The notes under the pieces were generated by a model. The model was not told the DNA's origin. It did no database searches and saw nothing but the letters and a program-made list of their open reading frames with translations. DNA of 64,000 nucleotides, from NCBI RefSeq assembly GCF_008629695.1, contig NZ_VWSH01000002.1:217410-281409 (forward strand). Reading direction: 5' to 3'. Position numbers and translations under genes: made by a program. The first letter of the stretch is position 1. The number at the start of each line of letters is the position of its first letter. Source of the stretch: Taibaiella lutea. Its GTDB lineage: Bacteria; Bacteroidota; Bacteroidia; Chitinophagales; Chitinophagaceae. Below, in pieces: positions 25,678 through 35,158 of this stretch.

Positions 25678-26544
25678 TTATCGTACTACTAAAGTGTTAG
25701 ATGTAAGAAAGGCCTGCGGTTCTCCGTATAGTTCCTGGAGTAATTGTTCTATTTCGTCGGTGGTGAAGTTGCAAAACCATCTGTCGGCCCTGCGTTCAAT
25801 ACTTGGCAAGCCTTTTCCGCGAATGGTATCGGCGATGATTACCTGAAGTTTACCTTCTTCAAATGGCAAAGCAGAAAATGCTTCATCTATTTGGGCGAAA
25901 TCATGTCCGTCTATTCTTCTTACCACTGCGCCAAACGATTCAAATTTGTCTTTTAAAGGTTCTAAGGGGATTAAATCTTCGGTTGCCATATTGGCCTGAA
26001 ACTGATTTCTGTCTATAACAAAAATCAAATTATCCAGCTTGTATGCGTTGGCTACCAGAGCGGCTTCCCAGCAGGTACCTTCGTTTAATTCACCATCGCC
26101 AAGTACACAGACTACTTTGTTTTTACCGTTTCTCAACTTGATGTCAATGGCAATACCTATAGCTACGGAAGGTAAGTGTCCCAGTGAGCCTGAATGAAAT
26201 TCCACACCTTTTATTTTGACATTCGGATGCCAGTAAATATGGTCGTCTAACAACAAATGGTTACCCAATCTGTCACCTTCCAATAAACCCAGCTCCACAA
26301 ATGTTCCATATAAGGCCGGTACATCGTGTCCTTTGGACAATAATAAATAATCACGTTCCGGATCATTGAGGTTGGCACTGTGGATATTCAGATATTCTGT
26401 ATAGAGATAAACCAATACATCTACAGCAGAAAGAGAAGCTCCGATAAAGCATCCTCCGTTTGTAGCCATTTTAACTACATGGCTGCGTACTTTCAATGCA
26501 ATATCTTCAAGATGTTTAAAGGTAGTAGTAGTATGCAGATTCAT
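25678..26544 (-). CDS. transketolase N-terminal subunit (split enzyme)
   Basis: A 288-residue thiamine-diphosphate-binding half of transketolase. The ThDP motif GDGELNEG followed by N (VIDRNQFQ) is intact, with SKGHDVPALYG and GSLGHLPSVAIG as substrate-side motifs. With the C-terminal subunit directly after it, it should move two-carbon units between sugar phosphates. It is not near pentose-phosphate genes, so it is probably dedicated to the surface-sugar pathway. Confidence 0.88.
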   Translation of the reverse strand: MNLHTTTTFKHLEDIALKVRSHVVKMATNGGCFIGASLSAVDVLVYLYTEYLNIHSANLNDPERDYLLLSKGHDVPALYGTFVELGLLEGDRLGNHLLLDDHIYWHPNVKIKGVEFHSGSLGHLPSVAIGIAIDIKLRNGKNKVVCVLGDGELNEGTCWEAALVANAYKLDNLIFVIDRNQFQANMATEDLIPLEPLKDKFESFGAVVRRIDGHDFAQIDEAFSALPFEEGKLQVIIADTIRGKGLPSIERRADRWFCNFTTDEIEQLLQELYGEPQAFLTSNTLVVR

Positions 26545-26559
26545 ATTCTTGCAATTTTT

Positions 26560-27363
26560 TTAAATCAGTTTTGTTTGTCCGGCAGAGACGGTTTTAAGGT
26601 CAGAGAGATGATTTCTGTACCAGTTTACACCTATATATTTTTCATTTAGCTGATAGATTTCAGGATGCTCTTCCAGTAGTTGTAATATGTCGTTACAACT
26701 AAAGTGTGGCTTAACGGGATAAAGCATTTCGAATACTTTCAGAATGAAGGCATAATCTTCTATATAGTCAATGGTAAAGCGATGTGTCATAGAACAATCA
26801 AAGCCTGTCTGCCATATATGATTGCCTATATTGAAATGTTCCGGATGTTCCCATATAACAGGAGTTGTATGCTCCAGCTCCCACGGATTCTTAGCCATTT
26901 CCTGCGCCCTTTTCAGGCAATCCATCGTCATTATTTCAACATCATTTCCGTCAGGGTATGTTGCAGGATGAAGGTTACTTACATAATCATATATCCTGCC
27001 GTGTTTATAATAAACATCTATGGTTTTGTCAATGACTTTTGCGTCTATCAAAGGGCAGTCTGATGGTATTTTAATAACTAAATCAGCATTATGTAGCTGA
27101 GCTGCCTCATAGTGACGTTCCAGAAGATTGTCAAGGCTTCCTCTATAACATGCAATATCATTTCGCTTTGCTTCATCTTCAATTACATCATCGCTCTTGT
27201 CTGTAGAGGTTGCTATCACAACAGTTATGGGATATGTTGTCCTTTTAACCCGCTCAATCATCCGCATCAAAAGGCTTTTACCAAGAACAGGCATCAGAAC
27301 CTTTCCCGGTAATCTGCTTGACGTCATGCGCGCCTGAATGACAACTACGATTTTATCCTGCAT
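26560..27363 (-). CDS. SpsF-type cytidylyltransferase
   Basis: A 267-residue nucleotidyltransferase with VVVIQARMTSSRLPGKVL at the N-terminus (CTP-binding loop), KIPSDCPLID for the metal and nucleotide, and DGNDVEIM. This is the SpsF/NeuA-like group that makes CMP-activated acidic sugars. The frame is open to 27408, but M16 (MQDKIVVV) is the natural start, placing the first residues against the strand that binds CTP. It overlaps the upstream gene by 11 bases. It probably activates the product of the HAD-NeuB protein. Confidence 0.8.
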   Translation of the reverse strand: MQDKIVVVIQARMTSSRLPGKVLMPVLGKSLLMRMIERVKRTTYPITVVIATSTDKSDDVIEDEAKRNDIACYRGSLDNLLERHYEAAQLHNADLVIKIPSDCPLIDAKVIDKTIDVYYKHGRIYDYVSNLHPATYPDGNDVEIMTMDCLKRAQEMAKNPWELEHTTPVIWEHPEHFNIGNHIWQTGFDCSMTHRFTIDYIEDYAFILKVFEMLYPVKPHFSCNDILQLLEEHPEIYQLNEKYIGVNWYRNHLSDLKTVSAGQTKLI

Positions 27364-28420
27364 ACACACACTCATTTTTGATGGATGAATCAAATAATGC
27401 TTCCGCATGCTGAGACTTGTATATAGGCATGCTATGGATATTGCTTTGCTGCGTGATCATGCCGGAACACAATGCTGCTATATGTTTTGCAGAGCTTCCA
27501 TTGTTTTGTACAGGCGCGAGTTTCTTTAACCTTTCAACATCAAACCAGGAATGAACTTTCTTGCCAAGGCTTATCCCTGTATAAACCACTGTCGAGTATT
27601 GAGTTATAAGCTCTTCGCAGTTGGCAATCATTTCCTGTGTATTGCCAACTGTAAATATCATGGCGTTGTCCGGTGCGTTCTGCCTTATTTCTTTTATGGC
27701 TCTTTCTGTATCCTCATTCGGATGGAGTTTAAACAATAACTGTCTGCCATTAGCAATAGCCACGCATTTCTTTATAAATGCAGGCCTGTTTTCAAATCTT
27801 GCAGTTTCGCGCATGTCGCTTGTAGCAACCATTACATAACCATAATGCGGGAAATCGTTGTCTGAATATTGTCTTGCATTGTCATAATTGGGAATGCCGG
27901 TTACTACCACTTTCGATGCATCCGTCCCCATTTTAGTAATATATTCTTTGTACCCTTCTGAGGCAGTGCAGTACAGATCGCATTTATTACTTGTGCCGTT
28001 CAATGATGTATTGAAAGATAATATAGAAGGTAGTTTGAATAATTTTATCAGGTAACTTATCCATGTTATTTTGTCAATCATACCCTCCTGTACCCAAACC
28101 GTTTTTTGTTGCAGCATCCTTTTAGGAACCAGCATATCACTGCAAAATATTACCAGATCATATTGATTCAGTTTTGCTTTGTAATCTATCTTGCAATTAT
28201 TTTCCTTAAGGTATTTCTCTGTTATGGCTTTAAATGGTTTTGAGATAACTGTACCATCTAAAAGGCGGGTCTTATTGATGAGGAAATTAATGATCCTGTT
28301 ATCCGTAAATAATTGACTGAACCAGCAATCATAATCTTTAAGCTGGTTGGCGATGCCAATCATCTGAGTTGTTTGATTCATGGATCCGGTAATCAGCAAT
28401 ATTTTCTTTCGATTCACCAT
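27353..28420 (-). CDS. GT-B-like glycosyltransferase or epimerase of the surface-sugar operon
   Basis: A 355-residue cytoplasmic protein. An N-terminal Rossmann half starts KKILLITGSMNQTTQMIG; a second half has GYVMVATSD, then LFKLHPNED and ITQYSTVVYTGISLGK. This two-lobed arrangement with a HPNE loop is seen in GT-B enzymes that use CMP-, UDP- or polyol-phosphate donors, including sialyltransferase-like and UDP-GlcNAc 2-epimerase-like proteins. I cannot decide between them. The frame opens 21 codons earlier (28483), but MVNRKKILL fits a Rossmann start better. It is the first gene of the operon. Confidence 0.6.
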   Translation of the reverse strand: MVNRKKILLITGSMNQTTQMIGIANQLKDYDCWFSQLFTDNRIINFLINKTRLLDGTVISKPFKAITEKYLKENNCKIDYKAKLNQYDLVIFCSDMLVPKRMLQQKTVWVQEGMIDKITWISYLIKLFKLPSILSFNTSLNGTSNKCDLYCTASEGYKEYITKMGTDASKVVVTGIPNYDNARQYSDNDFPHYGYVMVATSDMRETARFENRPAFIKKCVAIANGRQLLFKLHPNEDTERAIKEIRQNAPDNAMIFTVGNTQEMIANCEELITQYSTVVYTGISLGKKVHSWFDVERLKKLAPVQNNGSSAKHIAALCSGMITQQSNIHSMPIYKSQHAEALFDSSIKNECVYAG

Positions 28421-28700
28421 GAGGTTGCATTTACTGAGCGCAAACTTATAGCCGGAAATCGTTAGAAATTTCGCAGAAATCAAACATAATGTTTAATTGA
28501 CATTGCGCTAATGCGGTGTTTCCAATTCGGTAATCAAAACGTAATATTCTGTTTAAAATATATTCATTCAACAATTGTATTTCTTTAGTTGATTTTATTG
28601 AAATTCAATGCAGTAAAGGGTTTTACTGAAATATTATTAGTTTAACACAGGGCTCATATTTCGGTTACATTGTCTTGGTTTCTTTGATAAACCAAAAGAT

Positions 28701-29822
28701 ATGAAAACATTTCTATCCTTACTGTGTGTATTGGGTTTTGTTTCCTTAAATGCCCGAACAAACACCCAGGTCCCTCCTAACTTATTTATCATTACTATCG
28801 ACGGAATCAGATGGCAGGAGTTATTTCAGGGCGCCAATGAGGCCATTTTAAATGATGGTTCTTATGTGGAGAATACTGACATTATACGTTCTTTGTTTTG
28901 GGATACTGATACATTAGCAAGAAGAAAAAAATTGATGCCTTTCTTTTGGAATGTTGTTGCCAGTAAGGGGCAGGTATATGGTAACCGGGTTTATGGCAAT
29001 AACATGGATGTTACTAATAACTATAAATTTTCCTACCCCGGTTATAATGAAATATTCACCGGCTATCCTGACTCAAAATTTGTACCCAATACTCCGGTGT
29101 TGAATAAGAATACTAACGTGCTTGAATTTTTAAATAAGCAAAGCCATTATCACGACAGCGTTGTTGCATTTACGTCATGGAATATCTTTCCTTTTATTTT
29201 AAATGAAGGCAGAAGCAATATACCGATAAACAGCGGTTACGAACCCATTGCAGAAGAAGATAGCCAGGTTGTGAAAATCAATCAGGTTCAGCAATTATTC
29301 CCCCAGGAAGATAATACACGATTGGATGCTCTGACTTTTATAGGTGCCAAGAATTATATACAGGCACATCATCCTAAAGTAGCGTTGATTTCGTTCGGAG
29401 AGGCGGATGAATTTGCTCATCACGGCCATTACGATAAATATCTGCAATCAATGAATCAGGTAGACCGCATGATTGCCGAGTTATGGTATTATATTCAAAC
29501 GGATGAATTTTACAAAGACAATACGACGATCATTATAACAACAGACCACGGTCGCGGTTTTAAAACCAATACATGGACAGACCATTTGTTTTTTATTAAA
29601 GGGAGCAAGGAAATATGGATGGCGGTATTAGGCCCTGATATTTTGCCATTGGGCGAAGTGAAAACGGAACAAACCATTTATCAAAAGCAACTGGCTGCTA
29701 CCATTGCCGAATTGCTGGGATTTGAATTTACATCAGAACACAAAACGGGTAAATGCCTTAATCTGCCGCTGAAGGGGCATAACAGATTTGAACGTCAGGA
29801 TTTGCTTGTACAAAGCCGGTAA
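28701..29822 (+). CDS. secreted alkaline-phosphatase-superfamily protein
   Basis: A 373-residue exported protein (signal peptide 1-18). Metal-site motifs of the superfamily are present: IITIDGIRWQE with D34, GEADEFAHHGHYDKYL (two His and an Asp) and TTDHGRGFKTN. The nucleophile region should lie near SYPGYNEIFTGYPDS. It probably hydrolyses phosphoesters or phosphodiesters outside the inner membrane. No sorting tail is present, so it should be periplasmic. It is divergent from the sugar operon, with about 280 bases between. Confidence 0.75.
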   Translation: MKTFLSLLCVLGFVSLNARTNTQVPPNLFIITIDGIRWQELFQGANEAILNDGSYVENTDIIRSLFWDTDTLARRKKLMPFFWNVVASKGQVYGNRVYGNNMDVTNNYKFSYPGYNEIFTGYPDSKFVPNTPVLNKNTNVLEFLNKQSHYHDSVVAFTSWNIFPFILNEGRSNIPINSGYEPIAEEDSQVVKINQVQQLFPQEDNTRLDALTFIGAKNYIQAHHPKVALISFGEADEFAHHGHYDKYLQSMNQVDRMIAELWYYIQTDEFYKDNTTIIITTDHGRGFKTNTWTDHLFFIKGSKEIWMAVLGPDILPLGEVKTEQTIYQKQLAATIAELLGFEFTSEHKTGKCLNLPLKGHNRFERQDLLVQSR

Positions 29823-29834
29823 GCTGTTTCAATT

Positions 29835-30530
29835 TTATTTAATTGGCAAGCCATTTGTGTCGGTTGATAACGCATCGCTCATATAATCAAAGAAAGGCCG
29901 CATATTCTTATAAGTTTGGTTTACTTCTTTCAAAAAGGAATTGCTTAACACTTCTTCATCGGTAAATCTTCTTATCAGTATGAATTGCTTGTAGCGTAAC
30001 AAGTCTATTCCATCATTGTTTGTGTCAAAGCCTTTTGGGCTTGTCTTTAGTTGTTCGCCCTGCAAAGCCCCGAAAGTTGTAATAAAGGATTTGCTTTTTA
30101 ATATCTTTCTTAAGGGTTGGGCATCGTAACCGATATCTTCACGTATGCGTTTCAGATCGTCTGCATTGGGGCCGTGGAAGCCTCCGGTAACATAACTGTT
30201 GCCCTGCTCTATATGAAAATAATAACCGCCCCGCCGTTGCTTTGTAGCTCTTCTGAAGCTGCCGCTCCAATTGGTTTTATAAGGTGTTTTATCATTGGAG
30301 AAACGCGTATCGCGATAAATGCGGTGAAGGCTTTTTTTGCCGGATGCAGTTTCAATCAGGTCATGTACATTCATTTCGGCCAATAGTGAGTCTGCAAATG
30401 CTTCGATAAACGATTGCTGTTTTATAAACATTTCTTTATGTTCATTGAACCATTCCCGATTATTATTTTGTTTTAATAATTGAAGGAATTCAAAGCTGGA
30501 TGCGGGAATGTTTGCTGCTTGCTCTGGCAT
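29835..30530 (-). CDS. DUF2461 family protein
   Basis: A 231-residue cytoplasmic protein with the family signatures NNNREWFNEHKEMF, HRIYRDTRFSNDKTPYKTN and GGYYFHIEQGNSYVTGGFHG. DUF2461 (TIGR02453) proteins are widespread in Bacteroidota and have no assigned function. Length is normal. It converges with the phosphatase gene with only 12 bases between. Confidence 0.9.
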   Translation of the reverse strand: MPEQAANIPASSFEFLQLLKQNNNREWFNEHKEMFIKQQSFIEAFADSLLAEMNVHDLIETASGKKSLHRIYRDTRFSNDKTPYKTNWSGSFRRATKQRRGGYYFHIEQGNSYVTGGFHGPNADDLKRIREDIGYDAQPLRKILKSKSFITTFGALQGEQLKTSPKGFDTNNDGIDLLRYKQFILIRRFTDEEVLSNSFLKEVNQTYKNMRPFFDYMSDALSTDTNGLPIK

Positions 30531-30706
30531 GATGACGGAATAATGATTTGTTGCAAAAATCAGGAATATTAAGCAAACTGTTATTGATTTTCCGAATTGA
30601 ATTTAAATACTGTTATTAATATTATCAATGCTTCCATCTTCAATTGCAGGCATCTTAACTTCTAACTTAGCAGGCAAATCTGAATTAAATCTAAAACAAA
30701 ACTACA

Positions 30707-31210
30707 ATGCAAGATTCAACAATTGTACAAAACTATACGGAGCAGGTTATCCAACAAGCTATTAACGTCTGGGCTGCACAAAACAAAACTGTTACAAATT
30801 TTTTCAATAAATATGACGATGCGGCTTATATGAATGAAATTGCACCGGGTAAAAACAGGGCAATCTATTTGTTAGGCCATCTTATTGCAGTGAATGACGG
30901 CATGCAACAGTTGTTTATGCTGGGAGAAAGATTGTTTCCGCAATATGATGCAATATTTATTAAAGCTGCAGATAAAACAGTTACTGATTTGCCATCTATC
31001 CAAACATTAAAAGAGGACTGGGAAAAGCTCAATATTGCACTTGCCGATCATTTTGGTAAAATGACCACGGCAGAATGGATAGGAAGGCATGCTTCCGTTT
31101 CAGAAGAGGATTTTGCAAAAGAACCCTTAAGGAATAAATTAAATGTGCTTTTCAGCAGAACCAATCATCAAAGCTATCATATGGGACAATTAAATCTTAT
31201 GCCCGTATAG
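30707..31210 (+). CDS. DinB-like four-helix metal-binding protein
   Basis: A 167-residue protein with the three-histidine metal site of the DinB/YfiT group: H58 (YLLGHLIA), H154 and H158 (TNHQSYHMGQL). These proteins are thiol S-transferases or stress-linked hydrolases whose substrates are mostly unknown. It is single and closed by a strong terminator. Confidence 0.85.
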   Translation: MQDSTIVQNYTEQVIQQAINVWAAQNKTVTNFFNKYDDAAYMNEIAPGKNRAIYLLGHLIAVNDGMQQLFMLGERLFPQYDAIFIKAADKTVTDLPSIQTLKEDWEKLNIALADHFGKMTTAEWIGRHASVSEEDFAKEPLRNKLNVLFSRTNHQSYHMGQLNLMPV

Positions 31211-31221
31211 ACGTTTTTGTT

Positions 31222-31265
31222 TTATAATAAAGCCTTGCAAAATATCTTGCAAGGCTTTATTATAA
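31222..31265. terminator. terminator of the DinB-like gene
   Basis: A 19-bp perfect stem, ttataataaagccttgcaa (31222-31240) with its complement at 31247-31265, and loop aatatc. Confidence 0.9.
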
Positions 31266-31333
31266 GATAGGTTGGTGTGATTTAATAAAAACTATCGCAA
31301 AAATCAACTAACCTTTTATCAATATTTCATTGC

Positions 31334-32374
31334 TTATAATTGCGGTACACCCGGCGTATTGCCTGATGATAAAGCCGACGATTTAAGCATCTCTGCCTTA
31401 TTTGCCTGCTTTAATACTTCCGGCATCCTTTTCATTGTACTGATACTAATATGCGGCCACACAATAGGTGTTACATTGCCTCCAAGTGGAAATACAAGAT
31501 TGACGGTTTGTGAATATTGCAATAATTCGGTTTCACTACCACCTGAGATATTTTCAAGCCATAACGTGAAATCCATTGTGGTAGCGGTAACATTGGATTG
31601 TATAAATGGAATATTAAGTATACCGCCGGTTGCATCCGGATTTTTTGTTGTCAAATCGAATGTGGTCATACTTGTAACTGATCCTGAACCTACAATTTGT
31701 TCGAGTGTCGATTGCAGGAAAGTATTAGGGTCAACCTGATTAAACTCGGCAAACTGCGGATCAAGTGTAATATTTTCATTATAACCAAGGCCGCCCGGAG
31801 CCGAGCCATCAAGGTTAAATGCCAGGGCGCTGCTTTCAGGGAAAAAAGTTGTTCCCGGATCTGTACTATCTGTTGCATTACCCAATGCCAGTAATGCATT
31901 GCCGTGTGGTACCGTACCTAAGCGGGCAATATTAAGACCACTGCTATAATTCGTAATGTAGAGAAACAAACCGGTTTCGGCATGAATGACTGTTCCATTT
32001 TTAAATCCCCGCTCATTGCAAAAATCTGTATCGCAAACGCTGATAATCTGCTGCTCGTAAAACAGCCCTGTAATTTCCTGGTTGAACTGCGTGCCGTTGA
32101 TGACCGGACCGCGGTTTCCGGCTTCTACTGCTACTGCTGAAAATTTAAGGTTTTCCTTGTAGGGGATAACCTCAAATATAAAGCCTTTTTCTGCCGGTAC
32201 GGATATCACGTTCCATCCACTTGCGGTGGGAGTGGAAGAGCCGGCTTGCGGAGGTAAAACAACACTTTCCCATTGCCCTATTAATTGTCTTAAAGGACCG
32301 AGATCGATTTCATCTAACTGGTTTGGCGGAATAAAGCGTGCACCCATTCCGAACTGGTTTAATTGTTCTGTCAT
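31334..32374 (-). CDS. heme/lipid-binding beta-barrel-like protein
   Basis: A 346-residue protein without signal peptide. Pieces recall a family annotated as heme-binding or fatty-acid-binding-like beta barrels: PLRQLIGQWES at the start, NRGPVINGTQFNQEITGLFY, IHAETGLFLYI and RLGTVPHGNALLALG, followed by a second barrel-like half (IVGSGSVTSMTTFDLTTKN to FTLWLENISG). The conserved PHG could bind a metal or heme. I am not sure of the assignment. It stands alone. Confidence 0.45.
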   Translation of the reverse strand: MTEQLNQFGMGARFIPPNQLDEIDLGPLRQLIGQWESVVLPPQAGSSTPTASGWNVISVPAEKGFIFEVIPYKENLKFSAVAVEAGNRGPVINGTQFNQEITGLFYEQQIISVCDTDFCNERGFKNGTVIHAETGLFLYITNYSSGLNIARLGTVPHGNALLALGNATDSTDPGTTFFPESSALAFNLDGSAPGGLGYNENITLDPQFAEFNQVDPNTFLQSTLEQIVGSGSVTSMTTFDLTTKNPDATGGILNIPFIQSNVTATTMDFTLWLENISGGSETELLQYSQTVNLVFPLGGNVTPIVWPHISISTMKRMPEVLKQANKAEMLKSSALSSGNTPGVPQL

Positions 32375-32792
32375 GATTGTAGATTTAATTGAATTGATGT
32401 GAATACTTGTTATGTTTTGGAGCGATAGCTAACCTTTTATGAAGCAATACTTCACTTGAGTTGTCGATACCTTATGCGTTGAAGCAAAATCGAAAGATTA
32501 TCAGACTGAACCCAATAATGTGTTGAGTAGTGGAATTTACTGGCTTTCATGGTGGTGATAGTGGTTTAGGGGTTATGGTGTTTTACTAATCACGACACTA
32601 ATATAATTATTTATTATTAATTTTAAAAATTTCATAAAGATTTTTTTTGATAAAAATATCCTGACATCAAAATAAAAAGCCTTCCAACAATTAAGTTGGA
32701 AGGCTTTTTATTTTGTGTCGTTGAGGGCATTGAAATCAATGGCACAAATGATTTTCAATCTTAGTTAAATAGTTTAGATTCATTTACGAAGA
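32375..32792. other. intergenic region with terminator hairpin
   Basis: Contains the upstream region of the barrel protein gene (minus strand), an AT-rich stretch at 32580-32660, and a strong hairpin: aataaaaagccttccaac (32671-32688) pairs with 32695-32712. The hairpin terminates the phosphonate operon read from the right. Nothing else was seen. Confidence 0.7.
32671..32716. terminator. terminator of the phosphonate operon
   Basis: An 18-bp perfect stem with loop aattaa and A/T flanks on both sides, 77 bases after the stop of the transporter gene on the minus strand. Confidence 0.9.
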
Positions 32793-34070
32793 TTATGGTT
32801 TGCTTTCCAATGCAACATAATCCAAAGGCGCATTTATCTTTTTTAATTTCGTTTTTCTCACAAATGAAATGGTTATGGCACAACAAACACAGAGTATTGC
32901 AATGACCAAAAAGATATATGAAGTGTTGTGTGTAACATCTATGACTCTTCCCAGCAAAGGTTCACCTAATGCGGCAAATACATAGGCTGTCATGTTCATA
33001 ATTCCTACACCGGTTCCTACGAATTGTTCACCTAAAAGTTCCGGGCTCATGGGCCAGAAGTTGGCTTGAGGGCCGTACACAAAAAAACCTGCAGAAAGCA
33101 ACAAAATAGCAATCACTCCAATATTGCCGGCCGGCAGGAAGAAAATAATCAGAGAAATCAGCGCACTCATTGAAATGCCGAAGCGTATAGAAGCAGGGCG
33201 GTTAGACTTAAAAATAGTATCGGAAATGTTGCCAAAAGTAAGCGCACCTATAGCCATGCCCAAAGGCACTAAAACGGTCACCCATAAGTAATGTGGGTTG
33301 TTGCTCCAGTCTTTGCCCAGATAATGAATAGGCACCCAGAATACCAATCCATACCGGGCCATGCTTTCAAACCCCATAGCAATACAGGCAATCATAAATT
33401 TCCGGTTACTGAAAACAACACGGTATCTTTCTTTCCAACTAATTCGGTTTGCTTTGGAGGTTTCTTCATATAAGTCGTCAAAACCAATGTCGGACGGTTT
33501 ACTTCTTGCAAATAAGAAAAAGACAATGATGCCCAGTAAAAGAAACAGAACCGGCACCCGGAAAAGCCAGCGCCATTCCCAGCCCTGCTGCAATAAAACC
33601 ACTGACAATAAAAAAGTTATAACTGAAGAGAAACCAGCTGCCATTGTATAAAAACCAAATGCCTTTCCCCGTTCTTCCTTGCCCCACCAGTTTGAAATCA
33701 ATCTGCTTCCCGGTGCCCATGCCATTGACTGAAAATATCCGTTCAATGCCCAAAGAATCAATATCAACCAAAAAGAATGCGCAAAACTGATTGCAAAATT
33801 GCTTGCAATGGAAAGAATACCTCCCAATGGAATCATATAGCGCGGGCTAAACCGATCTGATAAATTACCATTTATAAGTTGCCCGATGGCATAACCAATA
33901 AGCATGGAAAAGCTTACCCAACCTATCATTTCAAAAGAAACATGTAATTCCAAAGCCATTGACTTTGCCGCCCATCCAAAATTGTGACGGCCTGTGTAAA
34001 AGAACATGTAACAAAACATAGTAAGCAATAGCATCTGCCATTGCCTTTTTCTAAATGCGCCCTTTTTCAT
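32793..34070 (-). CDS. OPA-type MFS transporter (GlpT/UhpT-like)
   Basis: A 425-residue membrane protein with 12 predicted helices. The N-terminal YMFFYTGRHNFGWAAK and the helix 4 phrase ALNGYFQSMAWAPGSRLISNWW followed by KEERGKAFG are the signatures of the organophosphate:phosphate antiporter family, which exchanges inorganic phosphate for glycerol-3-P, hexose-P and similar compounds. It is the third gene of a HAD-ADH-transporter transcript (19 bases after the ADH stop) and probably imports the organophosphonate or phosphoester they use. Confidence 0.88.
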   Translation of the reverse strand: MKKGAFRKRQWQMLLLTMFCYMFFYTGRHNFGWAAKSMALELHVSFEMIGWVSFSMLIGYAIGQLINGNLSDRFSPRYMIPLGGILSIASNFAISFAHSFWLILILWALNGYFQSMAWAPGSRLISNWWGKEERGKAFGFYTMAAGFSSVITFLLSVVLLQQGWEWRWLFRVPVLFLLLGIIVFFLFARSKPSDIGFDDLYEETSKANRISWKERYRVVFSNRKFMIACIAMGFESMARYGLVFWVPIHYLGKDWSNNPHYLWVTVLVPLGMAIGALTFGNISDTIFKSNRPASIRFGISMSALISLIIFFLPAGNIGVIAILLLSAGFFVYGPQANFWPMSPELLGEQFVGTGVGIMNMTAYVFAALGEPLLGRVIDVTHNTSYIFLVIAILCVCCAITISFVRKTKLKKINAPLDYVALESKP

Positions 34071-34089
34071 ATAGTTTTTGTGTTGCTCT

Positions 34090-35154
34090 TTATAATCGGA
34101 TGCCGACTCTTAATGGCTTGTGTTTTAATGCGTATTCAAAAGCTTCAGTAGCCTGCTCCAAAGAAAAGTCTTTCGAAACGACATCCATAAAAGGATAATC
34201 TTTCCAATGTTTACCAATGAAGGTTACTGCATTTTTAAGATCTTCGAAATTGTAATTATGTAAGCCTTTTATACTAATCAGATTCCTGATTATTCTCTCG
34301 GCTTCCACTTGTATTTCCCTGGTATTAAAAACAGCACCCACCCAAACGGCTACACCGCCAATACCCAAATGCTGCAAGCCAAATTCCATTGCATCAGGCG
34401 AACCACTCATGTCAAAAGCTATGTCTATATCAGCTTGTATAGATAACGCATCATTTGTTTGAAGATTCAGTTTTTGATGAGCACCAAACTTAAGAGCAGT
34501 GTTCAGGCGTTCATGGCTAATGTCAGCTGCTATTACATACGCAGCACCGGCTTCCCGGCACATAGCTGCACAGGTAATACCAAGCAAACCCATTCCTGTT
34601 ATCAATACTGTTTTATCTTTTACATTACCTGCCAGACGTAATGCTCCCGCAACGGTTGCAATGGCACAATTAATGGTAGATGCTATTTCCAAAGGAAGCT
34701 CATCAGGAATTTTAAATACAGCAGTTCCTTTTTTCAGAATACAATACTCAGCAAGTCCGCCATGAAAAATGTCCTCTCCGGAAATTTGCGCATGACCGTA
34801 TTTAAAAAGATCGTCGCCTTTTTGAGGCATTCCTTCAAGGGAATGTTTTGAATCAGGATCGCTTGAAAAGACAGACCATGTTATTTTATCTCCGATATTT
34901 AAAGGAAGGCCGGCTCCGTCCTTACCCGAATGCCGGCTTCCTATCTCTTCAATACAACCTGTTATTTCATGTCCCAGTACAGTGGGGCATTTTTCCTTTC
35001 TGATGCCACAATAAGTATGAAGGTCACTGCCGCAAATAGTGGTGTAAAGATTTTTCACCAATATTTCATCGGGACTAATCTCCCTTACCTGTTTTTCCAT
35101 TGTAATCAATGGTTTTTCCGGCCCTTCGAAGGCAACAATATTTCCAGTCTTCAT
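34090..35154 (-). CDS. zinc-type alcohol dehydrogenase, phosphonate-associated
   Basis: A 354-residue MDR-family dehydrogenase. Catalytic zinc ligands C41 (TTICGSDLH) and H62-E63 (LGHEITG) are present; G187-x-G189-x2-G192 binds NAD. The usual four-cysteine structural zinc lobe is missing, replaced by a Ser/Asp/Lys-rich loop at about 96-118. Sequence style and position next to a PhnX-like HAD gene match the group described as phosphonate catabolism-associated alcohol dehydrogenases (TIGR03366). It would oxidise a hydroxyalkylphosphonate to an aldehyde. Confidence 0.8.
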   Translation of the reverse strand: MKTGNIVAFEGPEKPLITMEKQVREISPDEILVKNLYTTICGSDLHTYCGIRKEKCPTVLGHEITGCIEEIGSRHSGKDGAGLPLNIGDKITWSVFSSDPDSKHSLEGMPQKGDDLFKYGHAQISGEDIFHGGLAEYCILKKGTAVFKIPDELPLEIASTINCAIATVAGALRLAGNVKDKTVLITGMGLLGITCAAMCREAGAAYVIAADISHERLNTALKFGAHQKLNLQTNDALSIQADIDIAFDMSGSPDAMEFGLQHLGIGGVAVWVGAVFNTREIQVEAERIIRNLISIKGLHNYNFEDLKNAVTFIGKHWKDYPFMDVVSKDFSLEQATEAFEYALKHKPLRVGIRL

Positions 35155-35158
35155 TATC

